Source of the DNA: Candidatus Tepidiaquacella proteinivora
GTDB taxonomy: Bacteria > Bacteroidota > Ignavibacteria > Tepidaquicellales > Tepidaquicellaceae
Assembly (NCBI GenBank): GCA_013348845.1
Contig: CP054675.1
Location: 1,745,501 to 1,809,500 of the forward strand
Length of the DNA stretch: 64,000 nt
Reading direction: 5' to 3'
Shown here: piece after piece, positions 38,127 through 47,937 of the stretch
Layout: each line of letters starts with the position of its first letter
Position numbering within the stretch: position 1 is the first letter of the stretch
Position numbers and translations under genes: made by a program
The notes under the pieces: generated by a model
Told to the model about the DNA's origin: nothing
The model's input: only the letters and a program-made list of their open reading frames with translations
Databases searched by the model: none

Positions 38127-40151
38127 ATGTCTAAAACAATTATTTTAGTTGGTCAACCTAATTGTGGGAAAAGTACGATATTTAATTATATTGTAGGGTA
38201 TAAATCTATAGCTTCTAATTTCCCCGGGATTACGGTTAAGTATTCTAAAGGAGAAGTTGTTCTTGATGAAATAACTAAAGAAACCGCAACAGTAATTGAT
38301 TTACCTGGCACTTATTCCCTTCAGACAACAGATGAAGCAGAACTTGAAGCGGTAAAATATATTACCTCACAAACAGAAGATGTTGTACTTATTAATATAA
38401 TTGATGCCTCAACTTTACCCAGAAGTTTAGAATTAACTTTGCAACTTATTGAATTAGGAATGCCAATGATTGTTGCTTTAAATATGATAGATGAAGCAGA
38501 AAGAAAAGGATTAAGAATTAACGATGAAAAGTTAAGTGAAATTCTCAACTTACCTGTTATTAAAACTGTGGGTAAAAAAGGCTTTGGAGTTTATGAGGTT
38601 TTTAAGGAAGCGTATAAAATGTTTTATAAGGGAAAAAATAATCAGGAATCTTTTAAACCCGTTAGTTATTCTTTAACTATAGAAAAAATTATTGATAAAA
38701 TTGTTGCAATTTTAGAGAAAATTAAACTACCACTAAAATGGAACTATAGATATATAGCGATCAAGATTCTTGAGAAGGATAAAATAATCGGGGAATTTTT
38801 AAATGAATACCTCTCAGAACAAAAAATTCATCCTAATAGTAAAAGTGTGTCTAAAAAATCAAAAGTAAAAGTTAATAAAATTACTTTTACAGATGTATCA
38901 AAAAAATTAAACAGTTATATAAATGAATTGGAAAAATTATATGGTGAGGACTCAAGCGTAGTAATATCCTCTGCCCGTCACAGTACTTCCCTGAATATTT
39001 TTGAAGAAGTTACAACTATTGGGAAAAAGATAAAAAAAGATTTCAGAACAAAAATAGATGATGTATTAATGCATCCTTTTTGGGGATATTTTTCACTTGC
39101 AATTATTCTTTATTTATCTTTTTGGATAATTTTTAAAATTGGAAATTTATTAGAACCGGTATTTATAAATAGTACTGAAGGAATACTTAAATACTTTGCA
39201 AGTATTTTTGGTGAAGATACCTTGTTATTTTCAATATCTAATGGTTTAGTTATGGGACTTGGAGGAGGAATAGGAATAGTAATTCCTTATCTTTTACCCT
39301 TTTTTATTTTGTTATCCTTTCTTGAAGATACTGGTTATTTGGCGAGAATTGCGTATTTAACAGATAATATAATGCACAAAATAGGTCTGCATGGACTTTC
39401 TATCGTTCCAATAATTTTTGGTTATGGTTGTACTGTTCCCGCTATTCTTGCGACAAGAATACTTAAATCACCAAGAGATAAACTTATTACAGCAACCCTT
39501 GCGACATTTATTCCCTGTTCTGCAAGAATGATAGTTATATTTGGATTAGTGGGTTTCTTCATTTCTATAAAAGCTGCAATTTTAATTTATATTATAAACA
39601 TCGTTATTATTGGAGTGCTTGGTAAATTTATTTCTAAAGCAATTCCTGAAGTAAGTCCGGGTTTAATATTAGAAATTCCTAAATATCATTTACCGTCCAT
39701 AAAGTTACTCATAAGTAAAACCTGGTTTCGTTTGAAGGAATTTGTTTATGTGGCAATTCCATTATTGATTGTTGGAAGTATTTTATTGGAAGTTATAAAT
39801 TATTTTCAATGGAATAACTCAATTAATAATTTTCTCTCACCCTTTACAGTGGGAGTACTTGGTTTGCCAAGCGTAGTTGGTGTTACTTTACTTTTTGGAA
39901 TTATGAGAAAAGAACTGGCTCTTATATTATTATTTTCTGCTCTGGGGACTACTGAAGTAACAAGTTTTATGAGCACTAATCAAATTTTTACTTTTACTGT
40001 TTTTGTTACCTTTTACATCCCTTGTCTTGCAACATTTGCGGCACTTGCTAAGGAATTAACGATGAAGCATGCATTTATTATTATGTTTGCAAGTTTTCTC
40101 CTTGCAATGATTTTGGCGGTGTTAGTCAGATTTATTGGTCAAATTTTTTAG
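38127..40151 (+). CDS. feoB: ferrous iron transporter FeoB
   Basis: FeoB (674 residues) moves Fe2+ through the inner membrane. The N-terminal GTPase shows G1 GQPNCGKST (8-16), G3 DLPGTYSL and G4 NMID, then a helical regulatory region with an inserted lysine-rich linker at about 230-255. The membrane part begins near residue 320 and has the two Gate/pore blocks, one at ILYLSFWIIFKIGN and one at FGYGCTVPAILATRIL with the conserved cysteine. The C-terminus lacks the FeoC-type extension. It follows feoA directly and is followed by a rhomboid gene. Confidence 0.95.
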   Translation: MSKTIILVGQPNCGKSTIFNYIVGYKSIASNFPGITVKYSKGEVVLDEITKETATVIDLPGTYSLQTTDEAELEAVKYITSQTEDVVLINIIDASTLPRSLELTLQLIELGMPMIVALNMIDEAERKGLRINDEKLSEILNLPVIKTVGKKGFGVYEVFKEAYKMFYKGKNNQESFKPVSYSLTIEKIIDKIVAILEKIKLPLKWNYRYIAIKILEKDKIIGEFLNEYLSEQKIHPNSKSVSKKSKVKVNKITFTDVSKKLNSYINELEKLYGEDSSVVISSARHSTSLNIFEEVTTIGKKIKKDFRTKIDDVLMHPFWGYFSLAIILYLSFWIIFKIGNLLEPVFINSTEGILKYFASIFGEDTLLFSISNGLVMGLGGGIGIVIPYLLPFFILLSFLEDTGYLARIAYLTDNIMHKIGLHGLSIVPIIFGYGCTVPAILATRILKSPRDKLITATLATFIPCSARMIVIFGLVGFFISIKAAILIYIINIVIIGVLGKFISKAIPEVSPGLILEIPKYHLPSIKLLISKTWFRLKEFVYVAIPLLIVGSILLEVINYFQWNNSINNFLSPFTVGVLGLPSVVGVTLLFGIMRKELALILLFSALGTTEVTSFMSTNQIFTFTVFVTFYIPCLATFAALAKELTMKHAFIIMFASFLLAMILAVLVRFIGQIF

Positions 40152-40167
40152 AGAATATTCTTTCTTA

Positions 40168-40863
40168 ATGTTCAATAGAAGTAATATTGGTGAAAAAAGA
40201 GCAATAAAAGTCTTCATATCAACTTTTGTATTTATTTCTATACTTTGGATATTGAAAATTATTGAATCAGTTCTTAATATAGAATTTTACCCTGCCGGAA
40301 TTTACCCCCGTAAATTATCAGGAATTACCGGGATTATTACCTCACCATTAATTCATTCTGATTATTCACATCTGATTTCTAATACAGGGACACTTTTCAT
40401 TTTAATGTTTACTCTATTTTATTCTTATAGAAAATCTGCTTTATATGTCACTATAATCATATGGATTGTAACAGGTTTATTTGTTTGGGCTGTTGGGAGA
40501 CAGTCTTATCATATCGGGTCAAGTGGAATTTTATATGGATATCTGTCATATCTTTTCTTTTTAGGAATATTTCGAAAGGAAGCCAAAGCAATTGCAATAT
40601 CTTTATTGGTAACTTTTTTATACGGAGGATTAGTCTGGGGTATTTTACCCACGAAACCAGAAATATCATTTGAGTCACATCTTGGAGGCTTTTTAGTTGG
40701 ACTTTTTTGTGCTATTGTATTTAGAAATTTTGATGAATATGAATTAAAGTATGAATGGGAAGATGAAAACCAAAATGAGATTAATAATTCGAACGAAAAA
40801 AATGAAGAATTTCCCCAAAATAATTTTTCAGATTATTTTGGTAATAAGTTTAGTAAAAATTAA
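40168..40863 (+). CDS. rhomboid family intramembrane serine protease
   Basis: The 231-residue protein has six to seven transmembrane helices. The catalytic pair is S119 in HIGSSGILYG and H171 in FESHLGGFLVGLF. The HSDYSHLISN segment (H68, N72) supplies the oxyanion residues. I chose the ATG at 40168; a TTG at 40135, within the end of feoB, would add eleven residues. After about residue 190 an acidic, asparagine-rich tail faces the cytoplasm. Its 16-base distance from feoB suggests co-transcription. Substrates are unknown. Confidence 0.88.
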   Translation: MFNRSNIGEKRAIKVFISTFVFISILWILKIIESVLNIEFYPAGIYPRKLSGITGIITSPLIHSDYSHLISNTGTLFILMFTLFYSYRKSALYVTIIIWIVTGLFVWAVGRQSYHIGSSGILYGYLSYLFFLGIFRKEAKAIAISLLVTFLYGGLVWGILPTKPEISFESHLGGFLVGLFCAIVFRNFDEYELKYEWEDENQNEINNSNEKNEEFPQNNFSDYFGNKFSKN

Positions 40864-40881
40864 TTTTAATTATTAAGACTT

Positions 40882-41505
40882 ATGAATTCTATAAGGGAAT
40901 GGAAAAATTTTCTAAATGATCATAAAAACAAAATTAGCTTACTTTTAACATTAATTATTTTAATTTTTTTTCTTGTACAATTTTCAAAATTCTTACTTTT
41001 TATTGAACAGAGACAAGGGGTTGTTCTTAATGACCCGATTTTAAACTGTTTTAATGCTGTTGATTTGAATTATCCGATTTTTATAATTGTTTATGCTTCA
41101 ATTTTATTCGGCTTAATTTATCTCTTTAATTATCCCGATATGTTTATAATAGGCTTGCAATCATACATTCTTCTTATTGTTTTTAGAATTATATCTATGT
41201 ATATCGTACCTTTAGATCCACCGAGTGGAACAATTGATTTGCAGGACCCACTGGTTTTCGTTATCGGAACCGGGACAAAAATTACAAAAGATTTATTTTT
41301 TTCAGGACATACATCAACAATATTTCTTATATTCCTTTACGTGAAGAATAAATTATTAAAATCAGTATTTCTGGTTTTAGCTATAATACTTGGGATACTT
41401 CTTTTAATTCAAAAAGTACATTATTCAATTGATGTAATGGTTGCCCCTTTTTATTCATATACTGCTTTTAAAATTATTTCTTTATTACATAAAAAATATA
41501 GTTAA
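40882..41505 (+). CDS. PAP2-related (sphingomyelin-synthase-like, PAP2_C) membrane protein
   Basis: The 207-residue protein has about six transmembrane segments and the C-terminal PAP2-like signature SGHTSTIF (141-148) and HYSIDV (180-185), with H143, H180 and D184 as candidate catalytic residues. This is the PAP2_C/sphingomyelin synthase-related subgroup, which exchanges or cleaves phospholipid head groups. It starts 18 bases after the rhomboid gene. The natural lipid substrate is unknown. Confidence 0.75.
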   Translation: MNSIREWKNFLNDHKNKISLLLTLIILIFFLVQFSKFLLFIEQRQGVVLNDPILNCFNAVDLNYPIFIIVYASILFGLIYLFNYPDMFIIGLQSYILLIVFRIISMYIVPLDPPSGTIDLQDPLVFVIGTGTKITKDLFFSGHTSTIFLIFLYVKNKLLKSVFLVLAIILGILLLIQKVHYSIDVMVAPFYSYTAFKIISLLHKKYS

Positions 41506-41581
41506 AAACTAATTGTTTATATTGTATTTTTGTTCATTTGTAACTAAATTATTTTCCATAAAGCTTTAACTAATTATTAAT

Positions 41582-43201
41582 ATGATAAACAAACTAAAAC
41601 TTATTGTTATACTTTATATTCTTTTATTATTAGCTTCTAATGCTATCTCTCAGGATGATAAGCTATTAATTCAATCAGGCCCGAAACCCAATAACGACGA
41701 ACTTACCGCAGAAGAAATTTTTGAGAGAAATAAACATGCAATTGTTTCTATTTGGTATGTTTCAGAAGGATATTATGAAGATTATCAATACATTGAAAAA
41801 GATACAGTAATATTAAGCGGAAGCGGGTTTATAATATCCACAGATGGATTAGTAGCTACCAATAATCATGTGATTGAAAGCTTTGATTCTTTAATTGTAA
41901 AAACTTACGATGGTAATTATTTCCCGGCTGAGATTGTTATGATTGATTATAAAAACGACCTTGCAATTTTAAAGATTATTAACTCTGAAGAAATAAATTT
42001 TCAGGCAATAAAATTCGGGGAATCCGATAGTGTTAAAATTGGAAATAATGTTTACTGCATAGGAAGTCCTTTGGGATTTGAATATACAATTTCAGATGGA
42101 ATTATTGCCGGAATTCGTAAGGAGGAGAAAGTTAAATTCAGGGATTACGATACCTGGGAAACTGTTGAAAAAGTTTTCGATAAAGTAATTCAGATTACAG
42201 CGGCTATTTCCCCGGGAAATAGTGGCGGACCCCTGTTTAATGGAAAAGGAGAAGTAATTGGAATTGTAACTTATACTTATGAGTTCTATGGTAATTTAAA
42301 CTTTGCCGTCGCAATAAATGCTCTAAAAAAACTTATTCAGTCTTTAGAAATTGTTGATATAGAACAGGAGGAAATCAAACAAAAAAGGAAAGAAGAACTT
42401 TTTAAGAGAAATTATAAATTAGCTAAAACATACAGGAATAAGGTAATCGATAACTGGTATTACACAAAACAAAAAGATACAATGAAAACATTAGACACTT
42501 TTATTGTAAGGCAGGATTCTATTAATCATATTAATCTTTGGAAATCAGAAACATTTTATAATAAATGTATTGAACTTAAACCTGACACTTTTGTTGTATA
42601 TGCTGAGTTGATGAGTCTGTATGTATATATAGAAGATTATCCTAAGGCTGAAGAACTTTATAAGCAAATCAAAGAAACCTTTGATTCTGATAGTCTATTA
42701 AATACTTTATCATCAACCCTTGCAGAAGGATATATAAAATCTAAGGACTACAAAAAAGCTATAACATTTTATGAGAAAATGATTAAAGCAGATTCTAACG
42801 ATATATTTAGTTATACTCAAATTGCTGATTTATATTTAAAGATGAAAGATTATGCTAAAGCATTGGAGACATATAAAATAGTAATTAAAAAAGATTCATT
42901 GAATATTCCAGCCTATATCAGAATAGGGAAACTATATTATGATGAGAAACGAAAATATAAAGAAGCAAAACAGTATCTATACAAGGCGTTAGAATTAAGC
43001 ATTGAAAGTAGTCTGTATGGTTATTACGGGAGTGATTATGTAAATTTGTTTTATCTTCTTGGTATGATAGCCGTTAAGGAAAAGAGAAAAACCGAAGCAT
43101 TAATTTATTACTTGGAATTAAGAGGAATTTATACTTATAACGCTGAGGATAATGCAAAGAAAAAGAAACTTTATTATGAAATAATTAAAATGGATGATTA
43201 A
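41582..43201 (+). CDS. secreted HtrA-like serine protease with C-terminal TPR domain
   Basis: The 539-residue protein has a signal peptide (about 1-24, NAISQ at the cleavage area), a trypsin-like domain with H96 (TNNHVI), D126 (KNDLAIL) and S214 (SPGNSGGPL), and then a region of charged helices plus at least four TPR units between about 330 and 530 (for example YPKAEELYKQIKE, YKKAITFYEKMIKA, YAKALETYKIVIKK). There is no PDZ domain. It should act in the periplasm or at the cell surface, with the TPR part selecting partners. Unlike the protease at 31080-32174 it is exported. Confidence 0.85.
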   Translation: MINKLKLIVILYILLLLASNAISQDDKLLIQSGPKPNNDELTAEEIFERNKHAIVSIWYVSEGYYEDYQYIEKDTVILSGSGFIISTDGLVATNNHVIESFDSLIVKTYDGNYFPAEIVMIDYKNDLAILKIINSEEINFQAIKFGESDSVKIGNNVYCIGSPLGFEYTISDGIIAGIRKEEKVKFRDYDTWETVEKVFDKVIQITAAISPGNSGGPLFNGKGEVIGIVTYTYEFYGNLNFAVAINALKKLIQSLEIVDIEQEEIKQKRKEELFKRNYKLAKTYRNKVIDNWYYTKQKDTMKTLDTFIVRQDSINHINLWKSETFYNKCIELKPDTFVVYAELMSLYVYIEDYPKAEELYKQIKETFDSDSLLNTLSSTLAEGYIKSKDYKKAITFYEKMIKADSNDIFSYTQIADLYLKMKDYAKALETYKIVIKKDSLNIPAYIRIGKLYYDEKRKYKEAKQYLYKALELSIESSLYGYYGSDYVNLFYLLGMIAVKEKRKTEALIYYLELRGIYTYNAEDNAKKKKLYYEIIKMDD

Positions 43202-43217
43202 ATCCGGAAAAAGTACA

Positions 43218-43778
43218 ATGCGTCTTTTTGTATCAATTAATTTACCCACAGAGGTAAAAAATAAATTAGCAATAATTCAGCAAGAGTTAATAGAAAATAT
43301 TTTCGGGGTGAAGAATTTAGTTGTAAAATGGGAGAAAAAGGAAAATTTTCATATTACCATATTTTTTTTAGGAGAGGTTCAGAATTCTAAAATAAAAGAA
43401 ATTATTTTTCTACTTGAAAATATCAAGTTAGATAAACGAAATTCACAAATAATCGGGAAAGGTGTTAATGCTTTCCCTAATATAAGAACCCCCCGGGTTT
43501 TTTTTGTGGATTTGATGGATGAGTCTAATCTTTTACTTGATTTATATAACGAAGTGTGTAAAAGTTTACAGCCATTTGGATTTATTCCGGATAAAAAATT
43601 TCATAACCATATAACACTTGGAAGGGTAAAAACCTATGTTAAAATACCAGAGGATATAAATCTAAACCAAATTGACTGTAGCTTTCAATTTAAACCGGAA
43701 AAGTTTAATCTAATGCAAAGTACTCTAACGCCAGAAGGCTCTATATATACAACTATAAAGGAATTCTATTTTTCTTGA
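43218..43778 (+). CDS. thpR: RNA 2',3'-cyclic phosphodiesterase
   Basis: ThpR (LigT) opens 2',3'-cyclic phosphates and ligates some tRNA halves. The 186-residue product has the two catalytic H-x-T-x motifs as FHITIFFLGEV and FHNHITLGRVK, and starts with RLFVSINLP. I chose the ATG at 43218 because the family begins this way. An ATG at 43194 overlaps the end of the upstream protease gene and would add eight residues, so translational coupling is possible with either. The function fits RNA repair or tRNA processing in the cytoplasm. Confidence 0.88.
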   Translation: MRLFVSINLPTEVKNKLAIIQQELIENIFGVKNLVVKWEKKENFHITIFFLGEVQNSKIKEIIFLLENIKLDKRNSQIIGKGVNAFPNIRTPRVFFVDLMDESNLLLDLYNEVCKSLQPFGFIPDKKFHNHITLGRVKTYVKIPEDINLNQIDCSFQFKPEKFNLMQSTLTPEGSIYTTIKEFYFS

Positions 43779-43853
43779 TAATAATTTTGTAATTTTTAAC
43801 ATTTAAAATCTTATAAAGAAAATATATTTTAAAAATAAATAACTAATTTTATT

Positions 43854-45284
43854 ATGATACATTTAGAAAATTTAAACAAGAAATTACTTAATGCTCAATA
43901 TGCTGTCAGAGGTAAAATAGTAATAAGAGCACAGGAACTTGAAGCTCAGGGTAAGAAGATAATTTATTGTAATATCGGAAACCCTCAGGCACTTAAGCAG
44001 AAGCCACTTACCTATGTGCGGGAAGTATTATCTTTAGTTGAATTTCCCAAACTGCTTGATAATCCCGAGTTTCAAAAAGGTTTTCATCCGGACAGCGTAA
44101 GAAGGGCAAAATATATTCTGAGTCAGGTACCGGAAGGAGTTGGAGCATACTCACAAAGCGCTGGAATTCCTTTTGTAAGGGAAGCAGTAGCAGATTTTAT
44201 CTCTAAAAGAGATTCAATTCCTGTTGATAAAAACAGAATAATCTTAACAGATGGTGCAAGTAAAGGAGTACAATCTGTATTATTTGCATTGTTGAAAAAT
44301 GATAACGATGGAGTATTAATACCAATTCCTCAATATCCACTCTATAGTGCTACTCTTACTCTTTATGGTGGTAAGCAAATTGACTATTTTTTAGATGAAA
44401 ATAATCATTGGTTATTAAATGAGAAAATTCTTACCGAAAGTATAAATAAAGCAATTGAACAAAACATTAATCCTGTTGCTATTGTTGTAATTAATCCCGG
44501 AAACCCCACCGGAGCTGTACTTAGTTACGAGAATATTAAAATGATAGTTAATTTTGCAAGAAAATATAATATTTCTATTTTAGCTGATGAGGTCTATCAA
44601 GAAAATATTTACGACGAAAATAGTAAGTTCTATTCCTTTGCAAAAGTTATGTATGATATGAAAGTAGAAGATGTTCCATTATTTAGCTTTCACTCAATGT
44701 CAAAAGGATATTATGGTGAATGTGGTCATCGTGCAGGCTACTTTGAGTTAAGATACATTCCGGAAGATGTTTTAGAGCAGTTTATTAAGTTACAATCAAT
44801 TAGTTTATGTTCAAATGTTGTTGGACAAATTGCAACTTATTTAATGGTGTCACCGCCAAAACCAGGTGATGAAAGCTATGAGCTCTTTATAAAAGAACGG
44901 GATTCAATTCTTAATGACTTAAAAGAAAAAGCAAGAATTCTCGGAGAGGGATTAAATTCTATTCCCGGGATGAAATGTGAATTTCCCCAGGGGGCTATGT
45001 ATGCTTTTGTTAAATTTGATTTACCAGAAGAAAAAGGAGTTGATATAGAAAAAATGTCAGCAGAAGAACGAAAAAATTATGAAGCAAAACGTGACTCCGC
45101 GTATTGTTTAGCATTACTTGAAGAAACAGGAATATGTGTCGTCCCCGGGTCAGGGTTTGGACAGTTGCCCGGAACCTTACATTTTAGAACTACTTTCTTA
45201 CCCCCTAAAGAAGATATGGAAGAACTTGTTTCAAAAATAAGAAAATTTCATCTTAACTACGTAGAGAGACTAAAAAAAGAATAA
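43854..45284 (+). CDS. alanine aminotransferase-like class I/II aminotransferase
   Basis: The 476-residue PLP enzyme is close in layout to eukaryote-type alanine:2-oxoglutarate aminotransferases. Features include YCNIGNPQALKQKPLTYVREV, the cofactor region GASKGVQSVL, VINPGNPTGAVLS, ADEVYQENIY, the Schiff-base lysine in SMSKGYYGECGHRAGY and LHFRTTFLPPKEDM near the end. It probably interconverts pyruvate and glutamate with alanine and 2-oxoglutarate. It is a single gene 75 bases after thpR. Confidence 0.88.
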   Translation: MIHLENLNKKLLNAQYAVRGKIVIRAQELEAQGKKIIYCNIGNPQALKQKPLTYVREVLSLVEFPKLLDNPEFQKGFHPDSVRRAKYILSQVPEGVGAYSQSAGIPFVREAVADFISKRDSIPVDKNRIILTDGASKGVQSVLFALLKNDNDGVLIPIPQYPLYSATLTLYGGKQIDYFLDENNHWLLNEKILTESINKAIEQNINPVAIVVINPGNPTGAVLSYENIKMIVNFARKYNISILADEVYQENIYDENSKFYSFAKVMYDMKVEDVPLFSFHSMSKGYYGECGHRAGYFELRYIPEDVLEQFIKLQSISLCSNVVGQIATYLMVSPPKPGDESYELFIKERDSILNDLKEKARILGEGLNSIPGMKCEFPQGAMYAFVKFDLPEEKGVDIEKMSAEERKNYEAKRDSAYCLALLEETGICVVPGSGFGQLPGTLHFRTTFLPPKEDMEELVSKIRKFHLNYVERLKKE

Positions 45285-45358
45285 CTCGCATCATAAAATT
45301 GTATTATACAAGGTTGAGGAAAACGGTAATATTGACTAAAATTCTCATTTAAAAATTT

Positions 45359-46138
45359 ATGGAAAAATTTTATAACTTTGTAGAAATTGTCAGGAAACTT
45401 CGAAGAGAATGTCCCTGGGATAGGGAACAAACGCACCAGAGTTTGAGAAGATGCTTGTTGGAAGAAACTTATGAAGTATTAGAAGCAATTGATACTAATG
45501 ATATAGACGAGCTGAAGAAAGAACTCGGAGATTTAATTCTTCAGGTTGTTTTTCATAGTATTATTGCGGAAGAAAATAATATCTTTAATATAGAAGAAGT
45601 ACTGGATATTGAGATTAAAAAACTAATATCAAGGCATCCACATATTTTTGCTGATGTGAAAGTTTCTGGTAGTGACGAAGTTAAAAAGAATTGGGAATCA
45701 ATTAAGAAAAAAGAAGGGAGAAAATCAGTTCTTGATGGAGTTCCTAAAGAATTACCAGCTTTATTCAGAGCATATAGGATTCAGGAAAAAGCATCAAAGG
45801 TTGGTTTTGATTGGAATGATATTGAACCGGTTTTTGAAAAAATACTTGAAGAAATTTCTGAATTAAAAAATGTAATCACTCAAAAGAAGCATAATTCAGG
45901 GGAAAATGCTCAATATGTTAATGAGCTGGAAAATGAATTTGGAGATATGCTTTTTGCTTTAGTAAATTATGCAAGGTTTTTAAAGATAAACCCTGAAGAT
46001 GCATTAAGAAAAACAATTGAAAAATTTATTTTTAGATTTAATATTATAGAAAAATATGCAGAAGAGAATAATTTAGATTTGAAAGATATTTCTTTAGAAC
46101 AAATGGATAAAATATGGAATGAAAGTAAATTACTTTAG
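45359..46138 (+). CDS. mazG: nucleoside triphosphate pyrophosphohydrolase MazG
   Basis: MazG converts NTPs to NMPs and pyrophosphate. This 259-residue product has two MazG domains: RRECPWDREQTHQSLRRCLLEETYEVLEAI with the ELKKELGDLILQVVFH metal site, then ISELKNVI and a second ELENEFGDMLFALVNYARFL. The E-E-x-x-E and E-x-x-D metal ligands are present in both. It is cytoplasmic and likely prevents misincorporation of damaged nucleotides. A Nudix hydrolase gene follows, adding a second nucleotide-sanitising-type enzyme. Confidence 0.95.
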   Translation: MEKFYNFVEIVRKLRRECPWDREQTHQSLRRCLLEETYEVLEAIDTNDIDELKKELGDLILQVVFHSIIAEENNIFNIEEVLDIEIKKLISRHPHIFADVKVSGSDEVKKNWESIKKKEGRKSVLDGVPKELPALFRAYRIQEKASKVGFDWNDIEPVFEKILEEISELKNVITQKKHNSGENAQYVNELENEFGDMLFALVNYARFLKINPEDALRKTIEKFIFRFNIIEKYAEENNLDLKDISLEQMDKIWNESKLL

Positions 46139-46203
46139 AAATTAATATTCTTTCATTTTAAAAATTGTTTATTATTTTTAATTTAAAAAATATTGACTAA
46201 TAT

Positions 46204-46680
46204 ATGCAAAAGGAATACTCAGCTGGGATAATAATATATTTTGATGATGTGGGTACCGGGAAAGAGAAATTTTTAATTTTGAAACACCGAAAAGGACACT
46301 GGTCATTTCCTAAAGGACATATTGAAAATGGAGAAGATATAAAAACTGCTGCTGTAAGAGAAGTTAAAGAAGAAACCGGGCTTGATGGTATTGAAATTTT
46401 AAGGTCTGAAGAAAAAAACGGGAATGATGAATATATGCTTTCTGAAAACTATATCATTAAGGATACAAATATTGAAAAAACAAATTATTATTTTATTGGA
46501 AAAGTACCACAAACATATGAAGAAAATATATACCCAAAAGTAAAGATTGATATTAATGAAATTTTAGATTATCGTTGGTGTAACTATGAGGAAGCATCAA
46601 ACTTGATAACTTTTAATCAAGCAAGAGAATTATTAAAAAACGCTTATGAAATCATTAAGAGAAATAAAAGCAAAAATTAA
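46204..46680 (+). CDS. Nudix hydrolase
   Basis: The 158-residue protein has a complete Nudix box from G38 to L60 (G-x5-E44-x7-R52-E53-V-K-E56-E57-T-G-L), preceded by HRKGHWSFPKG. Such enzymes hydrolyse nucleoside diphosphates linked to another group. The HWSFPKGHIE start is seen in diadenosine-tetraphosphate (Ap4A)-type hydrolases, so that substrate is a reasonable guess. It overlaps the next gene by 35 bases. Confidence 0.88.
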   Translation: MQKEYSAGIIIYFDDVGTGKEKFLILKHRKGHWSFPKGHIENGEDIKTAAVREVKEETGLDGIEILRSEEKNGNDEYMLSENYIIKDTNIEKTNYYFIGKVPQTYEENIYPKVKIDINEILDYRWCNYEEASNLITFNQARELLKNAYEIIKRNKSKN

Positions 46681-47926
46681 TTTTCCAAAACAACCTCAGA
46701 AAAGTTCAGGGACAAAAAAATTTATTTCTATTTTTATTCTACTTCTGTTTTTCATTACAGAAGGATATGCGCAGATTTCCTTACAGCAACTAATAAATGG
46801 AATTGATAGTACTATAAAAGGTTCAGATTGTGAAGTGTCAATTTTAATAATGAGTGCTTCCAGGAATGATATTCTATACCAGTATAATCCGGATACCAAA
46901 ATGATTCCCGCTTCTGTAATAAAATTAATTACCTCATCTACAGCAATTGTAAAACTTGGATTAGGATACAGTTTCAGAACAATAATTTATACAGATGATA
47001 ATAATATAAATGATGGTGTTATAAATGGTAATTTATATTTAAAAGGATATGGGGATCCTGATTTATCTACAAGTGATTTGACACTAATGGCTGAACAAAT
47101 TTCAAAATTAAATATAAGAGAAATAACAGGTAATCTTATTTATGATGAATCATTTCTTGATGATAATTATACTTCTTTAGCAGGAGTTTATAGTTCTGAT
47201 ACTGACCCTAAATACTGGCCTTATGTTACTGCTTTAAGTATTGATAAAAATAATACCTCAAAGAATCCGGCATTTTATGCAGCTACCTATCTGATAAAAG
47301 AAATTACATCTCAGGATATAAAATTTAATGGTATTGTAATTCCTGGGATTACGCCTGAATCTCTGAAAGTACTTGTAAGATTTCTAAGACCAATAGAAGA
47401 AGTAATTTCGAATATGAATAAACCGAGTGATAATCAATCAGCAATTACTGTTTTTAAAGTATTAGGTGCCGAAATTATTTCCCCTCCCGGCACAATTAAA
47501 AAAGGTAGTGAAGTTGTTATTGATTTTCTGAATAGCATAGGAATCAACAGAAATTCATATGAAATTTTAGAGGGGTCAGGATTATCAAGGTATAATATGG
47601 TTACTTCAAGCTCTGTTACAAAATTGTTAAAATATATGTATGACCAGGTTGATATTTTTGATGTTTTTATGAAATCTTTAGCAATTGCCGGCGTTGATGG
47701 TACTTTATCGAAAAGGATGAAAAATACAGAAGCAGAGCAAAATGTCTATGCTAAAACAGGTACATTAAACTATGTAAGTACTTTAGCTGGATATGCAATT
47801 TCCCGAGATAGTGAGTTAATAATATTTTACATTGCAATGAATGGTTTTAGTGGAAATAAAACTGCATTTTACAGAAAAAAACAGGATAAGATTTGTGAAC
47901 TAATTTGTAAATTTTCCAGAAACTGA
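46646..47926 (+). CDS. dacB: D-alanyl-D-alanine carboxypeptidase/endopeptidase (PBP4 type)
   Basis: The 426-residue protein has an N-terminal signal or anchor (residues 25-42, FISIFILLLFFITEGYAQ) after a basic n-region. The S13 peptidase motifs are S90-x-x-K93 in IPASVIKL, SGLSRYN and KTG in YAKTGTLNYVS. PBP4 enzymes remove terminal D-Ala and cut cross-links in peptidoglycan, acting in the periplasm. Its start lies inside the Nudix gene end, with a 35-base overlap. If the true start is internal, the basic n-region would be shorter. Confidence 0.87.
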   Translation: MKSLREIKAKINFPKQPQKSSGTKKFISIFILLLFFITEGYAQISLQQLINGIDSTIKGSDCEVSILIMSASRNDILYQYNPDTKMIPASVIKLITSSTAIVKLGLGYSFRTIIYTDDNNINDGVINGNLYLKGYGDPDLSTSDLTLMAEQISKLNIREITGNLIYDESFLDDNYTSLAGVYSSDTDPKYWPYVTALSIDKNNTSKNPAFYAATYLIKEITSQDIKFNGIVIPGITPESLKVLVRFLRPIEEVISNMNKPSDNQSAITVFKVLGAEIISPPGTIKKGSEVVIDFLNSIGINRNSYEILEGSGLSRYNMVTSSSVTKLLKYMYDQVDIFDVFMKSLAIAGVDGTLSKRMKNTEAEQNVYAKTGTLNYVSTLAGYAISRDSELIIFYIAMNGFSGNKTAFYRKKQDKICELICKFSRN

Positions 47927-47937
47927 ATAGACTGACT

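Noticed and set aside
45299-45311. TTGTATTATACAA palindrome before mazG
   Set aside because: Thirteen bases of mostly A/T with one centre base are expected by chance in this composition; no second copy was noticed.
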